Positions 15,151-22,455 of a DNA stretch of 49,378 nucleotides are shown piece by piece. Position 1 is the first letter of the stretch. Each line of letters opens with the position of its first letter. The DNA is from an archaeon (GTDB lineage Archaea > Thermoproteota > Nitrososphaeria > Nitrososphaerales > Gagatemarchaeaceae): contig JAKASK010000004.1 in the NCBI GenBank assembly GCA_021819105.1, forward strand, positions 53,913 to 103,290, given 5' to 3'. Position numbers and translations under genes: made by a program. The notes under the pieces were generated by a model. The model ran no database searches and was not told where the DNA came from. It worked only from the letters and a program-made list of their open reading frames with translations.

Positions 15151-16356
15151 CTACGAAGGGACGCCCCTGGCATCCGCGCCGTCGGGTGGGGCCCTCCGCC
15201 ACCAGAGGGCCCAGACCGCGACCCCGGCCGAGGCCGCCTCCCCGACGAACACGATGATTATCCAGGGAAGGTCGACCGCGACGCCCTCTCTCGCGCCCGC
15301 CGGCGATATCGCAAGGACGAGGAAGTACTGGGCCGAAGCGCTGGTCGAGATGATGTCGTCGGCGAAGACGCACATGCAGACTACTGTCCCCCTCCTGTAG
15401 GAGTGGCTGTAGGCCGCCACCACGGTTCCGTTCGAGTCGACGAAGGTCCCTATCAGGCTGGTCATTGTGCTGTTGGTCACGCTTGCTTCTTCGTGCGAAA
15501 TGTACTCTCTGAACACGGTTGGTCCGAACGCCCTTTGGAGTGCCGCCCCTATGGAGTCGCTCTGGTTGAGGCTGGCCCCCGAGTACGTGAACTCGTGGAA
15601 GCAGCAGTAGTTGCTGCCGACCCAGTCCGTGTTGTTGGCTCGGAACGGCTCCGCGGGCGAGCGCCACGCCGTCGCCCCGTTGAAGTCGAAGCCGTGGCCG
15701 ACGACGTAGGTCTCGTTCCCAGTCACCGGGCTGTAGTCGACCCTGACGACGAAGTCGTCCCCGCCCATGATGACGAGCCTCCCCCCCGAAGCGACGAACC
15801 TCTGAAGCTGGGAATATTCATCCTGGGTGACATACTCGGCGAAGCCGATGACGACCACGTCGAACTTCGCCCCGCCCCCGGGAGTGAACAGCTCCCCCGA
15901 AGAGACGTTGACGTCGGAAAGGACCACCACGTTCCGTCCAATTACGAGCCCGCAGTCACGGGCCGCCGTCGAGTCCATGAACTTGTAGAGGCTGAAGCTC
16001 GCCCCCCAGCCTCCGTTGAACTTGAGCGCGTCGGATAGTGGGGTGCTCAGCAGGCCCAGGCTGGTCGTTATGTTCCCTTGGGCCCCTCCGTACTGCGAGT
16101 AGAAGGCGTAGAAGGACCCGAACTTGTACTGAGAGTAGGGGGCGGCTGTGAGCACAGGTTTGACCAGGGCGACCGTGAGCCCAGGGCCTATGATGGGGGG
16201 GACCCATCCGCCCAGGCAGGTCGGCGCCCCCGCGGAGGTGGGGAGGCTTCCGCTCCCGCCGGGAGGGGGCGCGCCCTCGGCCCAACCGACGCCGAATGCG
16301 GGGAGCGCGATGATGATGAGCATGAAGGCAGAGAGGAGAAGGAGCGGGCGCTTCAC
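15151..16356 (-). CDS. Signal-anchored extracellular protein with glutamine-amidotransferase-like domain and C-terminal membrane helix
   Basis: With the GTG at 16356 the product is 401 aa and starts V-K-R-P-L-L-L-L-S-A-F-M-L-I-I-I-A-L, a clean signal peptide. An upstream ATG at 16452 would put 32 polar residues before it and run past the promoter. The outer domain has V-V-L-S-D-V-N and D-V-V-V-I-G-F-A-E-Y, then A-S-G-G-R-L-V-I-M-G-G-D-D-F, a pattern seen in ThuA/DJ-1-like sugar- or peptide-binding folds. N-x-S/T sites are numerous. A C-terminal helix (W-I-I-I-V-F-V-G-E) is followed by W-W-R-R, anchoring it with a short cytoplasmic tail. Function is unknown. Confidence 0.7.
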   Translation of the reverse strand: MKRPLLLLSAFMLIIIALPAFGVGWAEGAPPPGGSGSLPTSAGAPTCLGGWVPPIIGPGLTVALVKPVLTAAPYSQYKFGSFYAFYSQYGGAQGNITTSLGLLSTPLSDALKFNGGWGASFSLYKFMDSTAARDCGLVIGRNVVVLSDVNVSSGELFTPGGGAKFDVVVIGFAEYVTQDEYSQLQRFVASGGRLVIMGGDDFVVRVDYSPVTGNETYVVGHGFDFNGATAWRSPAEPFRANNTDWVGSNYCCFHEFTYSGASLNQSDSIGAALQRAFGPTVFREYISHEEASVTNSTMTSLIGTFVDSNGTVVAAYSHSYRRGTVVCMCVFADDIISTSASAQYFLVLAISPAGAREGVAVDLPWIIIVFVGEAASAGVAVWALWWRRAPPDGADARGVPS

Positions 16357-16389
16357 AGGTTCCGCCGGATTCTTGGGGGGAGGCGCGGA

Positions 16390-16397
16390 CTTATACC
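16390..16397. promoter_or_regulatory. TATA box probably shared by the COG1325 gene (+) and the surface protein gene (-)
   Basis: CTTATACC/GGTATAAG. Its centre is 27.5 bp from the TTG at 16421 on the plus strand (leaderless) and 37.5 bp from the GTG at 16356 on the minus strand (leader of about 11 nt). It is the only TATA-like element in the 64-bp spacer. Confidence 0.5.
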
Positions 16398-16420
16398 CTT
16401 TGAAGGCAGAGGAACGGGAA

Positions 16421-16849
16421 TTGCCTGGGAAGGCGGTGACGGTGGAAGTCACCTATCTGGTCCATGAGACCGAGGACGAAGGAAGGATAGACTCGGCGGT
16501 CGGGGAGCTCATCGGGTCGCCTGGGCCCTACGAGAAGCAGGCGCTGGAAGGGCATTTTGGGAACCGCATCCTCAGGGCGAGGGTCCACCTCACAGGGGGA
16601 GACGCCGACGGAGCGGTGGGGCGGATTATGGGAGCCCTCCCGGCCGAGGCCCGGAGGAGGATCTCCTCGAGCATCGGCTCCATGCTCGACGAGCGTTCGG
16701 CGTTCTACCTGAGGCTCGACAAGCAGAGCCTGGTGTCAGGGGCCGCGGCGCTCGGGACCGGGGACGCCGTGAGGATCAGGGTCAAGCCGAAGTGGCTCCC
16801 CAGAGACAGGGCCGAGGAGTTCTATCTCGGGTTGTTGGGGGGAGGCTAG
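16421..16849 (+). CDS. RNA-binding protein, COG1325 (exosome-associated family)
   Basis: A 142-aa member of the archaeal COG1325/DUF54 family, found in the conserved exosome/RNase P gene neighbourhood. It contains V-E-V-T-Y-L-V-H-E-T-E-D near the start, E-G-H-F-G-N-R-I-L-R-A-R-V-H-L-T-G, then S-M-L-D-E-R-S-A-F-Y-L-R-L-D-K-Q and a final V-R-I-R-V-K-P. The TTG at 16421 is chosen because it lies exactly where a leaderless transcript from the TATA box at 16390 would begin. The next gene encodes a Pop5-like protein, the usual neighbour in archaea. The biochemical role is not established. Confidence 0.78.
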   Translation: MPGKAVTVEVTYLVHETEDEGRIDSAVGELIGSPGPYEKQALEGHFGNRILRARVHLTGGDADGAVGRIMGALPAEARRRISSSIGSMLDERSAFYLRLDKQSLVSGAAALGTGDAVRIRVKPKWLPRDRAEEFYLGLLGGG

Positions 16850-16874
16850 GGCGGCAAAGAGGTACGTCCTCTTC

Positions 16875-17129
16875 ATGGCCGACGAGGAGATCACTGAAAG
16901 CGAATTCAAGAGCCTCGCGGCGCGCCTCGAGGGCGCATACGGGGGCGCCAAGGTCATCCAGGTGGCAGGGAACCCCCGGGCGGTGATCGTGAAGACCACC
17001 GTCGGGACTGCCCGCCTATTCCGTGAGCCTGGAAGGAGTCCCGTCATCGGCGGGAAGCGGCTGGTCCCGGTCCTGACCTCCGGGGCGATAGGTAACCTCA
17101 AAAGGAGAGCGAACGAAGCGGGAACCTGA
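16875..17129 (+). CDS. RNase P protein component 2, Pop5-like
   Basis: The 84 aa from the ATG show the Pop5/Rpp14 pattern: G-A-Y-G-G-A-K, R-A-V-I-V-K-T, G-G-K-R-L followed by T-S-G-A-I-G-N-L-K-R-R, comparable to the archaeal Pop5 ending G-K-R-L...G-V-S-G-T-I-x-x-L-K-R-K. Pop5 supports tRNA 5' processing by RNase P. The six codons just before the ATG (16857-16874) encode K-R-Y-V-L-F, which is how Pop5 normally begins, yet no ATG, GTG or TTG is available in frame back to a stop at 16770. The true start may be non-canonical or the sequence may contain a frameshift. Flanking COG1325 supports the call. Confidence 0.6.
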   Translation: MADEEITESEFKSLAARLEGAYGGAKVIQVAGNPRAVIVKTTVGTARLFREPGRSPVIGGKRLVPVLTSGAIGNLKRRANEAGT

Positions 17130-17506
17130 TGTCGAAGTTCATGAGCGACGAGTACATCTCGCAGGTTCAGTCAGCCCTCGCCCAGGACCCGAAGTGGATC
17201 GAGAGCACCAAGAGCTTCAAGACGAGCGTCGCTTTCAACGTGACAGACACTGGACAGAACTACGTCATGGGGGTGGAGAATGGCGTCACTTCGTTCCAGA
17301 AGGTCGCACCGGGGACTGCGGCAGAATTCTCCTTTGACGGCAACTTCGACGCATGGAGCAAGATCGCCAGGGGGGAGGTCGACATACAGTCCGCGGTACT
17401 GAGGGGTCAGCTCAAGTTCAAGGGGTCGCTGACGAAGATCCTGATGTACAAGGACAGGTTCGTCAGGGTCGCCGAGATAATGAGGGACGTCCCCAAGGAA
17501 TTCTAG
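17129..17506 (+). CDS. SCP2 sterol-binding-fold protein
   Basis: A 125-aa SCP2-domain protein that probably binds an acyl-CoA or other lipid. It has V-A-F-N-V-T-D-T-G-Q-N-Y, the A-E-F-S-F-D-G-N-F-D-A-W strand/turn, the I-A-R-G-E-V-D helix and the family's L-R-G-Q-L-K-F-K-G-S-L-T-K-I-L signature near the end. The ATG overlaps the Pop5 stop by 1 nt. Its stop overlaps the convergent DUF35 gene by 4 nt. It sits beside the acyl-CoA degradation cluster, so a role in handing over acyl substrates is plausible but inferred. Confidence 0.85.
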   Translation: MSKFMSDEYISQVQSALAQDPKWIESTKSFKTSVAFNVTDTGQNYVMGVENGVTSFQKVAPGTAAEFSFDGNFDAWSKIARGEVDIQSAVLRGQLKFKGSLTKILMYKDRFVRVAEIMRDVPKEF

Positions 17507-17934
17507 GCTGGGACGAACACGTAGTAGGGGCTCCCTCCCGTGCCTGCCCTGGCTTCGATCCTGAGACCCATCCCCGGCTTCACGGTTTCTGCCCCGACCC
17601 CCTCGAGCCAGGCAAGCACTTTCAGTCCGCTCTTCAGCTGTGCGATGGCTATGGTGTAGGTGCCGTCCTCGGCGAAGCTCGCAGGGGTAATCTTCACGTG
17701 GGTGAAGGTGACCAGGGTGGCGTCGGTCCCCAGGTCGACCCACTCGGACTCGCTCCCCATGCACTTCGGGCAGTCGGCCTGAGGGGGAAAGGATACGTTC
17801 CCGCACTTCAGGCACTTCGTGGTGACAAGCTTCCCCTGCCTCAGCATGTCCCAGAATTCTTTGGTCTTCAAGATCGGGATGTCGAACCTGAGGTGCAGTG
17901 CCCGCCTGGAGTGGAGGTAGGGGTTCTCGTCCAT
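17503..17934 (-). CDS. DUF35 Zn-ribbon/OB-fold acyl-CoA-binding protein (thiolase partner)
   Basis: A 143-aa protein with an N-terminal helix (K-E-F-W-D-M-L), a rubredoxin-like zinc ribbon C-L-K-C...C-P-K-C (about residues 41-58) and a C-terminal OB fold (V-T-F-T-H-V-K-I then G-M-G-L-R-I-E-A). DUF35 proteins form complexes with archaeal-type thiolases and hydroxymethylglutaryl-CoA synthase, channelling acyl-CoA. The thiolase gene lies directly upstream with a 2-nt gap. No HMG-CoA synthase is present in the window. Confidence 0.87.
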   Translation of the reverse strand: MDENPYLHSRRALHLRFDIPILKTKEFWDMLRQGKLVTTKCLKCGNVSFPPQADCPKCMGSESEWVDLGTDATLVTFTHVKITPASFAEDGTYTIAIAQLKSGLKVLAWLEGVGAETVKPGMGLRIEARAGTGGSPYYVFVPA

Positions 17935-17936
17935 GC

Positions 17937-19097
17937 TCAGCCCCTCGACAGGATCGTTACGTAGGCGTAGTGGCCCGTGCCGCCTATGTTGTGGACCAGG
18001 CCCACCCCGTTCCTGATGTTGGCCTGGCGCCTCCCCGCCTCCCCTCTGAGCTGCTTCGTGATCTCAACCGCCATCGAGACGCCGGTCGCGCCTATCGGGT
18101 GGCCCTTCGCCTTCAGTCCCCCGTCGAGGTTCACCGGTATCTTCCCCCCGACCTCCGTCTGCCCCTCGCGGATCATCTTTGCAGCTTCGCCCTTCTTGCA
18201 GAACCCGAGGTCTTCGTAGGCCATCAGCTCGGCTATGGTGAAGCAGTCGTGGGCCGTGGCCACGTCTATGTCCCCCGGCGACACCTTTGCCATGGCGTAG
18301 GCGTTTGCCGCAGCCCTGACGGCAGCCCGGAGCCCCACGTAGTCGTCCCTCCTGCTGAGGTTGGCTGTGTCCGATGAGTAGCCGACCCCCCTGATCCATA
18401 TCGGAGTGTCAGTGAGCTTCTTCGCCGTCTCCTCGGCGGCGAGCACCACGGCCGCCGAACCGTCGGAGAGGGGGCAGGCGTCATACAGCTTCAGGGGCCA
18501 TGACACCACCTGTGAACTCAGCGCCTTCTCCAGGGTGATCTCCTTCTGGAACTGCGCCAGGGGGTTCATGGCGCCATAGTGGTGCGCCTTCACCGACACC
18601 CTGGAAAGGTCCTCTTCGGTGGTGCCGAACCGGTTCATGTGGGCGACGGCGTACAGCGCGTAGTAGGCAGGGAAGGTCATGCCGTAGTTCTCGAACTCCC
18701 ACATGTAAGAGCCGGCCCTTCCGATGAGCTCCACCGACGTCGGAGTGTCGACCTCCGTCATCTTCTCGACGCCGACGGCCATGGCTACGTCGGTCTCGCC
18801 GCTGACGATGCTGTTGTAGGCTGCCTTCACGGCGGCGCTCCCGCTGGCGCAGGCCGCTTCTACCCTCATGGTCCCGGCGCCGCTCAGCCCCGCGTACTCC
18901 CCTACGACGACCGCAGGGAGAGATTCCTCGTACCATCCTCCGGCGCTGCCGACCACCACGTTCCCGATGTCGCCTCTGTCAACCCCTGCGTCATCCACAG
19001 CCTGCTTGATCGACTCGAAGGCGAGCTCGCCCAGGTTGACGTCGGTCCTCCTGCCGAACCTGCTGTGCCCGACCCCCACTACGGCGACCCGGCTCAT
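17937..19097 (-). CDS. Thiolase-family acetyl-CoA acetyltransferase (archaeal/SCP-x type)
   Basis: A 386-aa thiolase of the DUF35-dependent archaeal group. The nucleophilic cysteine is in E-A-A-C-A-S-G-S-A (about residue 85), followed by E-N-Y-G-M-T-F-P, the A-H-D-C-F-T motif, and the catalytic histidine in G-H-P-I-G-A-T-G. The usual C-terminal C-x-G motif is replaced by H-N-I-G-G-T-G, which is typical of SCP-x-like thiolases. It could cleave 3-ketoacyl-CoA or condense acetyl-CoA. Operon order is acyl-CoA dehydrogenase, thiolase, DUF35. A GAAATACG element near 19128 may give it an internal promoter. Confidence 0.85.
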   Translation of the reverse strand: MSRVAVVGVGHSRFGRRTDVNLGELAFESIKQAVDDAGVDRGDIGNVVVGSAGGWYEESLPAVVVGEYAGLSGAGTMRVEAACASGSAAVKAAYNSIVSGETDVAMAVGVEKMTEVDTPTSVELIGRAGSYMWEFENYGMTFPAYYALYAVAHMNRFGTTEEDLSRVSVKAHHYGAMNPLAQFQKEITLEKALSSQVVSWPLKLYDACPLSDGSAAVVLAAEETAKKLTDTPIWIRGVGYSSDTANLSRRDDYVGLRAAVRAAANAYAMAKVSPGDIDVATAHDCFTIAELMAYEDLGFCKKGEAAKMIREGQTEVGGKIPVNLDGGLKAKGHPIGATGVSMAVEITKQLRGEAGRRQANIRNGVGLVHNIGGTGHYAYVTILSRG

Positions 19098-19153
19098 ATG
19101 TGCTCTCGCTCTCAGACCTTCACTCGTATTTCAATGCCGCGCGGGCCTGACGC

Positions 19154-20347
19154 CTAGCCGAGGACGCCCATCTCCTTGGCGACTTCCTTCATTATGGTCA
19201 GCCTCTGGATGTCGTTGGTCCCTTCGTATGTCTTGATGATCTGGGAGTCCCGTAGCATCCTTTCGACCTGGCTGTCGGTGGACACCCCGTAAGCCCCCAT
19301 GATCAGCATGGCCATGTGGGCGTTCTTCTCGGCGGCCTCGGTGGCCGTTATCTTCGCGATGGAGGACGCCTTGATGAAGTCCTTCCCCTTCTTCGTGAGC
19401 GTTGCCGCCCAGTATGTCAGGAGCCTCGCGGTGTGGACCGCAGCCGTCATCTCTGCGATCTTGAACTGGACCTGCTGGTAGCTGAGGAGGTAGGTGTCGA
19501 AGGTCTGTCTCTGTGTGGAGTAGTTCAGCGCTGCCTCGAGCGCCGCCTGTGCCAACCCGGTCCCCTGGGCGGCGACCCCCACCCTTCCGTGGTCGTAGCA
19601 GGTGAGCGCTATTCTGACCCCCCTGCCGACCTCGCCCACGACGTTGGCTTCGGGGACCTCGAGGTTGTCGAACATCAGCTCTACGGGCTGGTCCCCCCTG
19701 AGCCCTATGACATCGGTCCGCTGACCGACGTTCAGCCCTGGCATCCCCTTCTCGGCGATGAACGCGGTGATACCGTGGTGCCTCTTGCCTTCTTCCTTGG
19801 GGCTCGTCCTGGCGAAGATCAGGAAGACCTCTGCCTTGTCGCCGTTCGTGATGAACATCTTCTTCCCGTTGATTACGTACTTGTCCCCCACCTTCTTGGC
19901 GTTGGTGGTGATGGCTGCGACGTCGGAGCCGGTTCCCGGCTCGGTCATCGCGTGGGCGGCTATCTTCTCGCCCTTGGCGATTGGGACCAGGTACTTGCGC
20001 TTCTGCTCCTCGTTGCCGAAGAGGAAGATGGGGGTCGACACGAGGTAGGTGGCCCCTATCACTGCAGAGAAGGCTGCCGAGAACCTGGCTATCTCCTCGG
20101 TGGCTATGACAAGCGAGAGGTCGTCCCCGCCGCCGCCGCCGTACTGCTCGGGGAAAGGCACCCCGAAGAGCCCCAGCTCAGCGGCCCTCCTGACCAGGCT
20201 CATGTCCATCTGATTTTCCCTGTCGATCTTCTGGGTCACTGGTGCGAGCTCTTTTTCGGCGAATTCTCTGACTGCCTTCCGGAACGCCTCCTGCTCCTCT
20301 GAGACGGTTATCACGTAGTCTGAAGCCGTGGGGGAAAGGGTGCTCAT
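19154..20347 (-). CDS. Acyl-CoA dehydrogenase
   Basis: A 397-aa FAD enzyme that makes trans-2-enoyl-CoA, the first step of beta-oxidation. It has the mobile N-terminal helices, A-M-T-E-P-G-T-G-S-D (FAD and substrate contact), the K-M-F-I-T-N-G-D strand, the R-Q-T-F-D-T-Y region and the catalytic glutamate in Y-E-G-T-N-D-I-Q-R-L near the C-terminus. The ATG at 20347 is preferred over a start 13 codons upstream because it is 27.5 bp from a TATATA box (20372-20377). Electron-transfer flavoprotein genes are not in the window. Confidence 0.92.
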   Translation of the reverse strand: MSTLSPTASDYVITVSEEQEAFRKAVREFAEKELAPVTQKIDRENQMDMSLVRRAAELGLFGVPFPEQYGGGGGDDLSLVIATEEIARFSAAFSAVIGATYLVSTPIFLFGNEEQKRKYLVPIAKGEKIAAHAMTEPGTGSDVAAITTNAKKVGDKYVINGKKMFITNGDKAEVFLIFARTSPKEEGKRHHGITAFIAEKGMPGLNVGQRTDVIGLRGDQPVELMFDNLEVPEANVVGEVGRGVRIALTCYDHGRVGVAAQGTGLAQAALEAALNYSTQRQTFDTYLLSYQQVQFKIAEMTAAVHTARLLTYWAATLTKKGKDFIKASSIAKITATEAAEKNAHMAMLIMGAYGVSTDSQVERMLRDSQIIKTYEGTNDIQRLTIMKEVAKEMGVLG

Positions 20348-20371
20348 GGCCTCATGGCGGAGGCTGGGGGC

Positions 20372-20377
20372 TATATA
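20372..20377 (-). promoter_or_regulatory. TATA box for the acyl-CoA dehydrogenase-thiolase-DUF35 operon
   Basis: A perfect TATATA, centred 27.5 bp from the ATG at 20347. The spacing predicts a leaderless mRNA. Confidence 0.6.
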
Positions 20378-20399
20378 CGCCGTCACTTTTTGGAGACCA

Positions 20400-20418
20400 C
20401 CCTTTCCGGTGGAAAGGG
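20400..20418. promoter_or_regulatory. Candidate operator: perfect inverted repeat between divergent beta-oxidation promoters
   Basis: CCCTTTCC-GGT-GGAAAGGG: two perfect 8-bp arms around a 3-nt spacer. The right arm abuts the AATTAAG promoter box of the hydroxyacyl-CoA dehydrogenase gene, and the left arm lies about 22 bp upstream of the TATATA box of the acyl-CoA dehydrogenase. Size and symmetry suit a dimeric repressor such as a TetR-family regulator; no regulator gene is adjacent. Confidence 0.5.
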
Positions 20419-20425
20419 AATTAAG
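20419..20425 (+). promoter_or_regulatory. TATA box for the hydroxyacyl-CoA dehydrogenase/enoyl-CoA hydratase gene
   Basis: AATTAAG, centred 35 bp before the TTG at 20457 (leader about 9 nt). It touches the right arm of the inverted repeat. Confidence 0.45.
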
Positions 20426-20456
20426 AGGGGCGCGCCCGGGGCGGGTCTAGAGAGCC

Positions 20457-22451
20457 TTGGAGAGCGCCAGGGTCGCGGTCATCGGCGCGGGAGACATGGG
20501 GCACGGCATTGCCGAGCTGTTCGCAGTCAACGGATTCGAGGTCACCCTGATGGACAAGTTCCCCCAGGCCCTAGAGAAGGCGCGGGGGAGGGTGTCGGCA
20601 AGCTTGGCCAGGCTTGTCGAGCGGGGGAAGATCACAAAGGCGCAGGAAGCAGCGGCACTCTCAGCCATGAAGTACTCCGGAGACATGGCGTCGGCGGTCG
20701 CAGGGGCCGCCATTGTGGTGGAGGCTGTCCCCGAGTCCCAGGAGCTCAAGAAGGCGGTCTTCAAGGAGCTCGACGCGCTCGCGCCCAGGGACGCCATCCT
20801 CGCTTCGAACACTTCGAACATCAAGATCTCCGAGCTGGCCTCGGCGACCTCTCGGCCCGGGCGGGTGGTCGGCATGCACTTCTTCAACCCGCCCATGTCG
20901 ATGAAGCTGGTCGAGGTGATACCCGGCGAGAAGACCGACCCCTCCGTCGTCCAAGAGGTGGTCAGAGTATGCGAGAAGATAGGGAGGACCCCCGTCAGGG
21001 TCGTCAGAGACAGCCCCGGATTCATAGTCAACAGGATCAACGCGGCGGACACCCTCTTCTTCTGCCTCCTCTTGGACAGGGGGGTGGCGTCCCCTGCGGA
21101 GGTGGACACCTACGCAAGGGGGCAGGGGCTCCCCATGGGTCCCTACGAGCTCCTCGACTTCGTAGGCATAGACGTCGGCGCAGACTCCCTGGCTTACTTC
21201 TCAGGCGCCCTTTCCCCCGAGTACGGCAAAGGGGAGACCTTTTCGAGGATGGCGAAGGCCGGGCAGCTGGGGAAGAAGACCGGCAGGGGGTTCTACGACT
21301 GGTCCAGCGGGAGGGCCGCCATCCCGAAGGCAGAGCCCACGGACAAGATATCGATCATGGACATCTTCGCCCTTGAAATCAACGAGTCTGTCAAGCTGAT
21401 CGAGGAGGGGGTGGCGTCTCCCGAGGACATTGAGAGGGGCGTGGTCCTCGGGATGAACAGGCCTTTTGGACCCATCACTGTGGCCAAAGACCTGAGCAAC
21501 GCCGAGGTGAAGGCGAAGCTAGAGGAGCTGGCCTCGAAGTTCGGCTGCTCGATATTCGCCCCTGCGAGGTCCATATCCGAGGGGAAGATGAGGGACGCGA
21601 TCGAAGGCAGGCTCTCTCCGAGAGAGGAGGCGAAGGTAGCGCAGCCAGAGGCCCAGGTGTCGAAGCCCCAGGGCGGAGGAGACGAAGTCCGTCTTGAGAG
21701 GCTCCCCGGCGGGGTGGCTAGGATCGTGGTCAACAGGCCCAGGCTGAACCTGATCAACGGTCGGGTCCTGGACCGGCTGGACGCCATAGTGGCAGAGCTC
21801 GCCGCCGACCAGGCGGTCAGAGCCGTGGTGGTCACCGGAGAAGGCCCGGTGTTCTCGGCCGGCGCCGACTTCTCGCAGTTCTTCAGCAGCTCGGCGGCGT
21901 TCATGGATTTCGCAAGGAAGGGAGCGAGGATAATGAGGAGGCTCTCGGAGTTGCCGAAGATCACCATCGCGGTGCTGAAGGGGCATGTCCTGGGCGGCGG
22001 GCTGGAGCTCGCCCTTTCTTGCGACGTCAGGGTCGCGACCGAGGATGTGGAGATGGGGTTCACCGAGCTGAGCCGGGGGCTCGCCCCCGTGTGGTCGGGG
22101 AGCCACACCCTGCCGAGGCTGCTCGGGGTCTCCCAGGCGTCCTTTATGATCCTCACCAGCGAGAAGATAAAGGGGAAGCGAGCCTATGAAATTGGCCTGG
22201 TCAACCGGCTGGTCTCGACGGGAGACCCGGACGAGTTTGCAGTGAAGTATGCGACCGAGCTCGCGTCAAGCCAGGCGCCGGTGGCTGTGAAGGTTGCCAA
22301 GACGCTGCTTAGAAACGGGACGGACGTTCCGATGGACGACGGCCTGGAGATGGAGGCGCTTGCGGCGGGACTCCTGTTCGCCACGGAAGACCTGAAGGAG
22401 GGGATCTCTGCCTTCCTCGGGAAGAGGAAACCAGAGTTCAAGGGGAAGTGA
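20457..22451 (+). CDS. Fused 3-hydroxyacyl-CoA dehydrogenase/enoyl-CoA hydratase
   Basis: A 664-aa bifunctional enzyme that hydrates enoyl-CoA and oxidises the resulting 3-hydroxyacyl-CoA. The N-terminal 390 or so residues are the NAD dehydrogenase: V-I-G-A-G-D-M-G-H-G-I, then V-V-E-A-V-P-E, S-N-T-S-N-I, H-F-F-N-P-P and two C-terminal helical repeats with G-R-G-F-Y-D-W. After a Pro/Gln linker (about 395-410), residues 412-664 are a crotonase with A-G-A-D-F-S-Q-F and G-H-V-L-G-G-G-L-E-L-A. The order matches crenarchaeal crotonyl-CoA hydratase/3-hydroxybutyryl-CoA dehydrogenases. The start is TTG. A thiolase follows 4 nt later. Confidence 0.93.
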   Translation: MESARVAVIGAGDMGHGIAELFAVNGFEVTLMDKFPQALEKARGRVSASLARLVERGKITKAQEAAALSAMKYSGDMASAVAGAAIVVEAVPESQELKKAVFKELDALAPRDAILASNTSNIKISELASATSRPGRVVGMHFFNPPMSMKLVEVIPGEKTDPSVVQEVVRVCEKIGRTPVRVVRDSPGFIVNRINAADTLFFCLLLDRGVASPAEVDTYARGQGLPMGPYELLDFVGIDVGADSLAYFSGALSPEYGKGETFSRMAKAGQLGKKTGRGFYDWSSGRAAIPKAEPTDKISIMDIFALEINESVKLIEEGVASPEDIERGVVLGMNRPFGPITVAKDLSNAEVKAKLEELASKFGCSIFAPARSISEGKMRDAIEGRLSPREEAKVAQPEAQVSKPQGGGDEVRLERLPGGVARIVVNRPRLNLINGRVLDRLDAIVAELAADQAVRAVVVTGEGPVFSAGADFSQFFSSSAAFMDFARKGARIMRRLSELPKITIAVLKGHVLGGGLELALSCDVRVATEDVEMGFTELSRGLAPVWSGSHTLPRLLGVSQASFMILTSEKIKGKRAYEIGLVNRLVSTGDPDEFAVKYATELASSQAPVAVKVAKTLLRNGTDVPMDDGLEMEALAAGLLFATEDLKEGISAFLGKRKPEFKGK

Positions 22452-22455
22452 TGCT

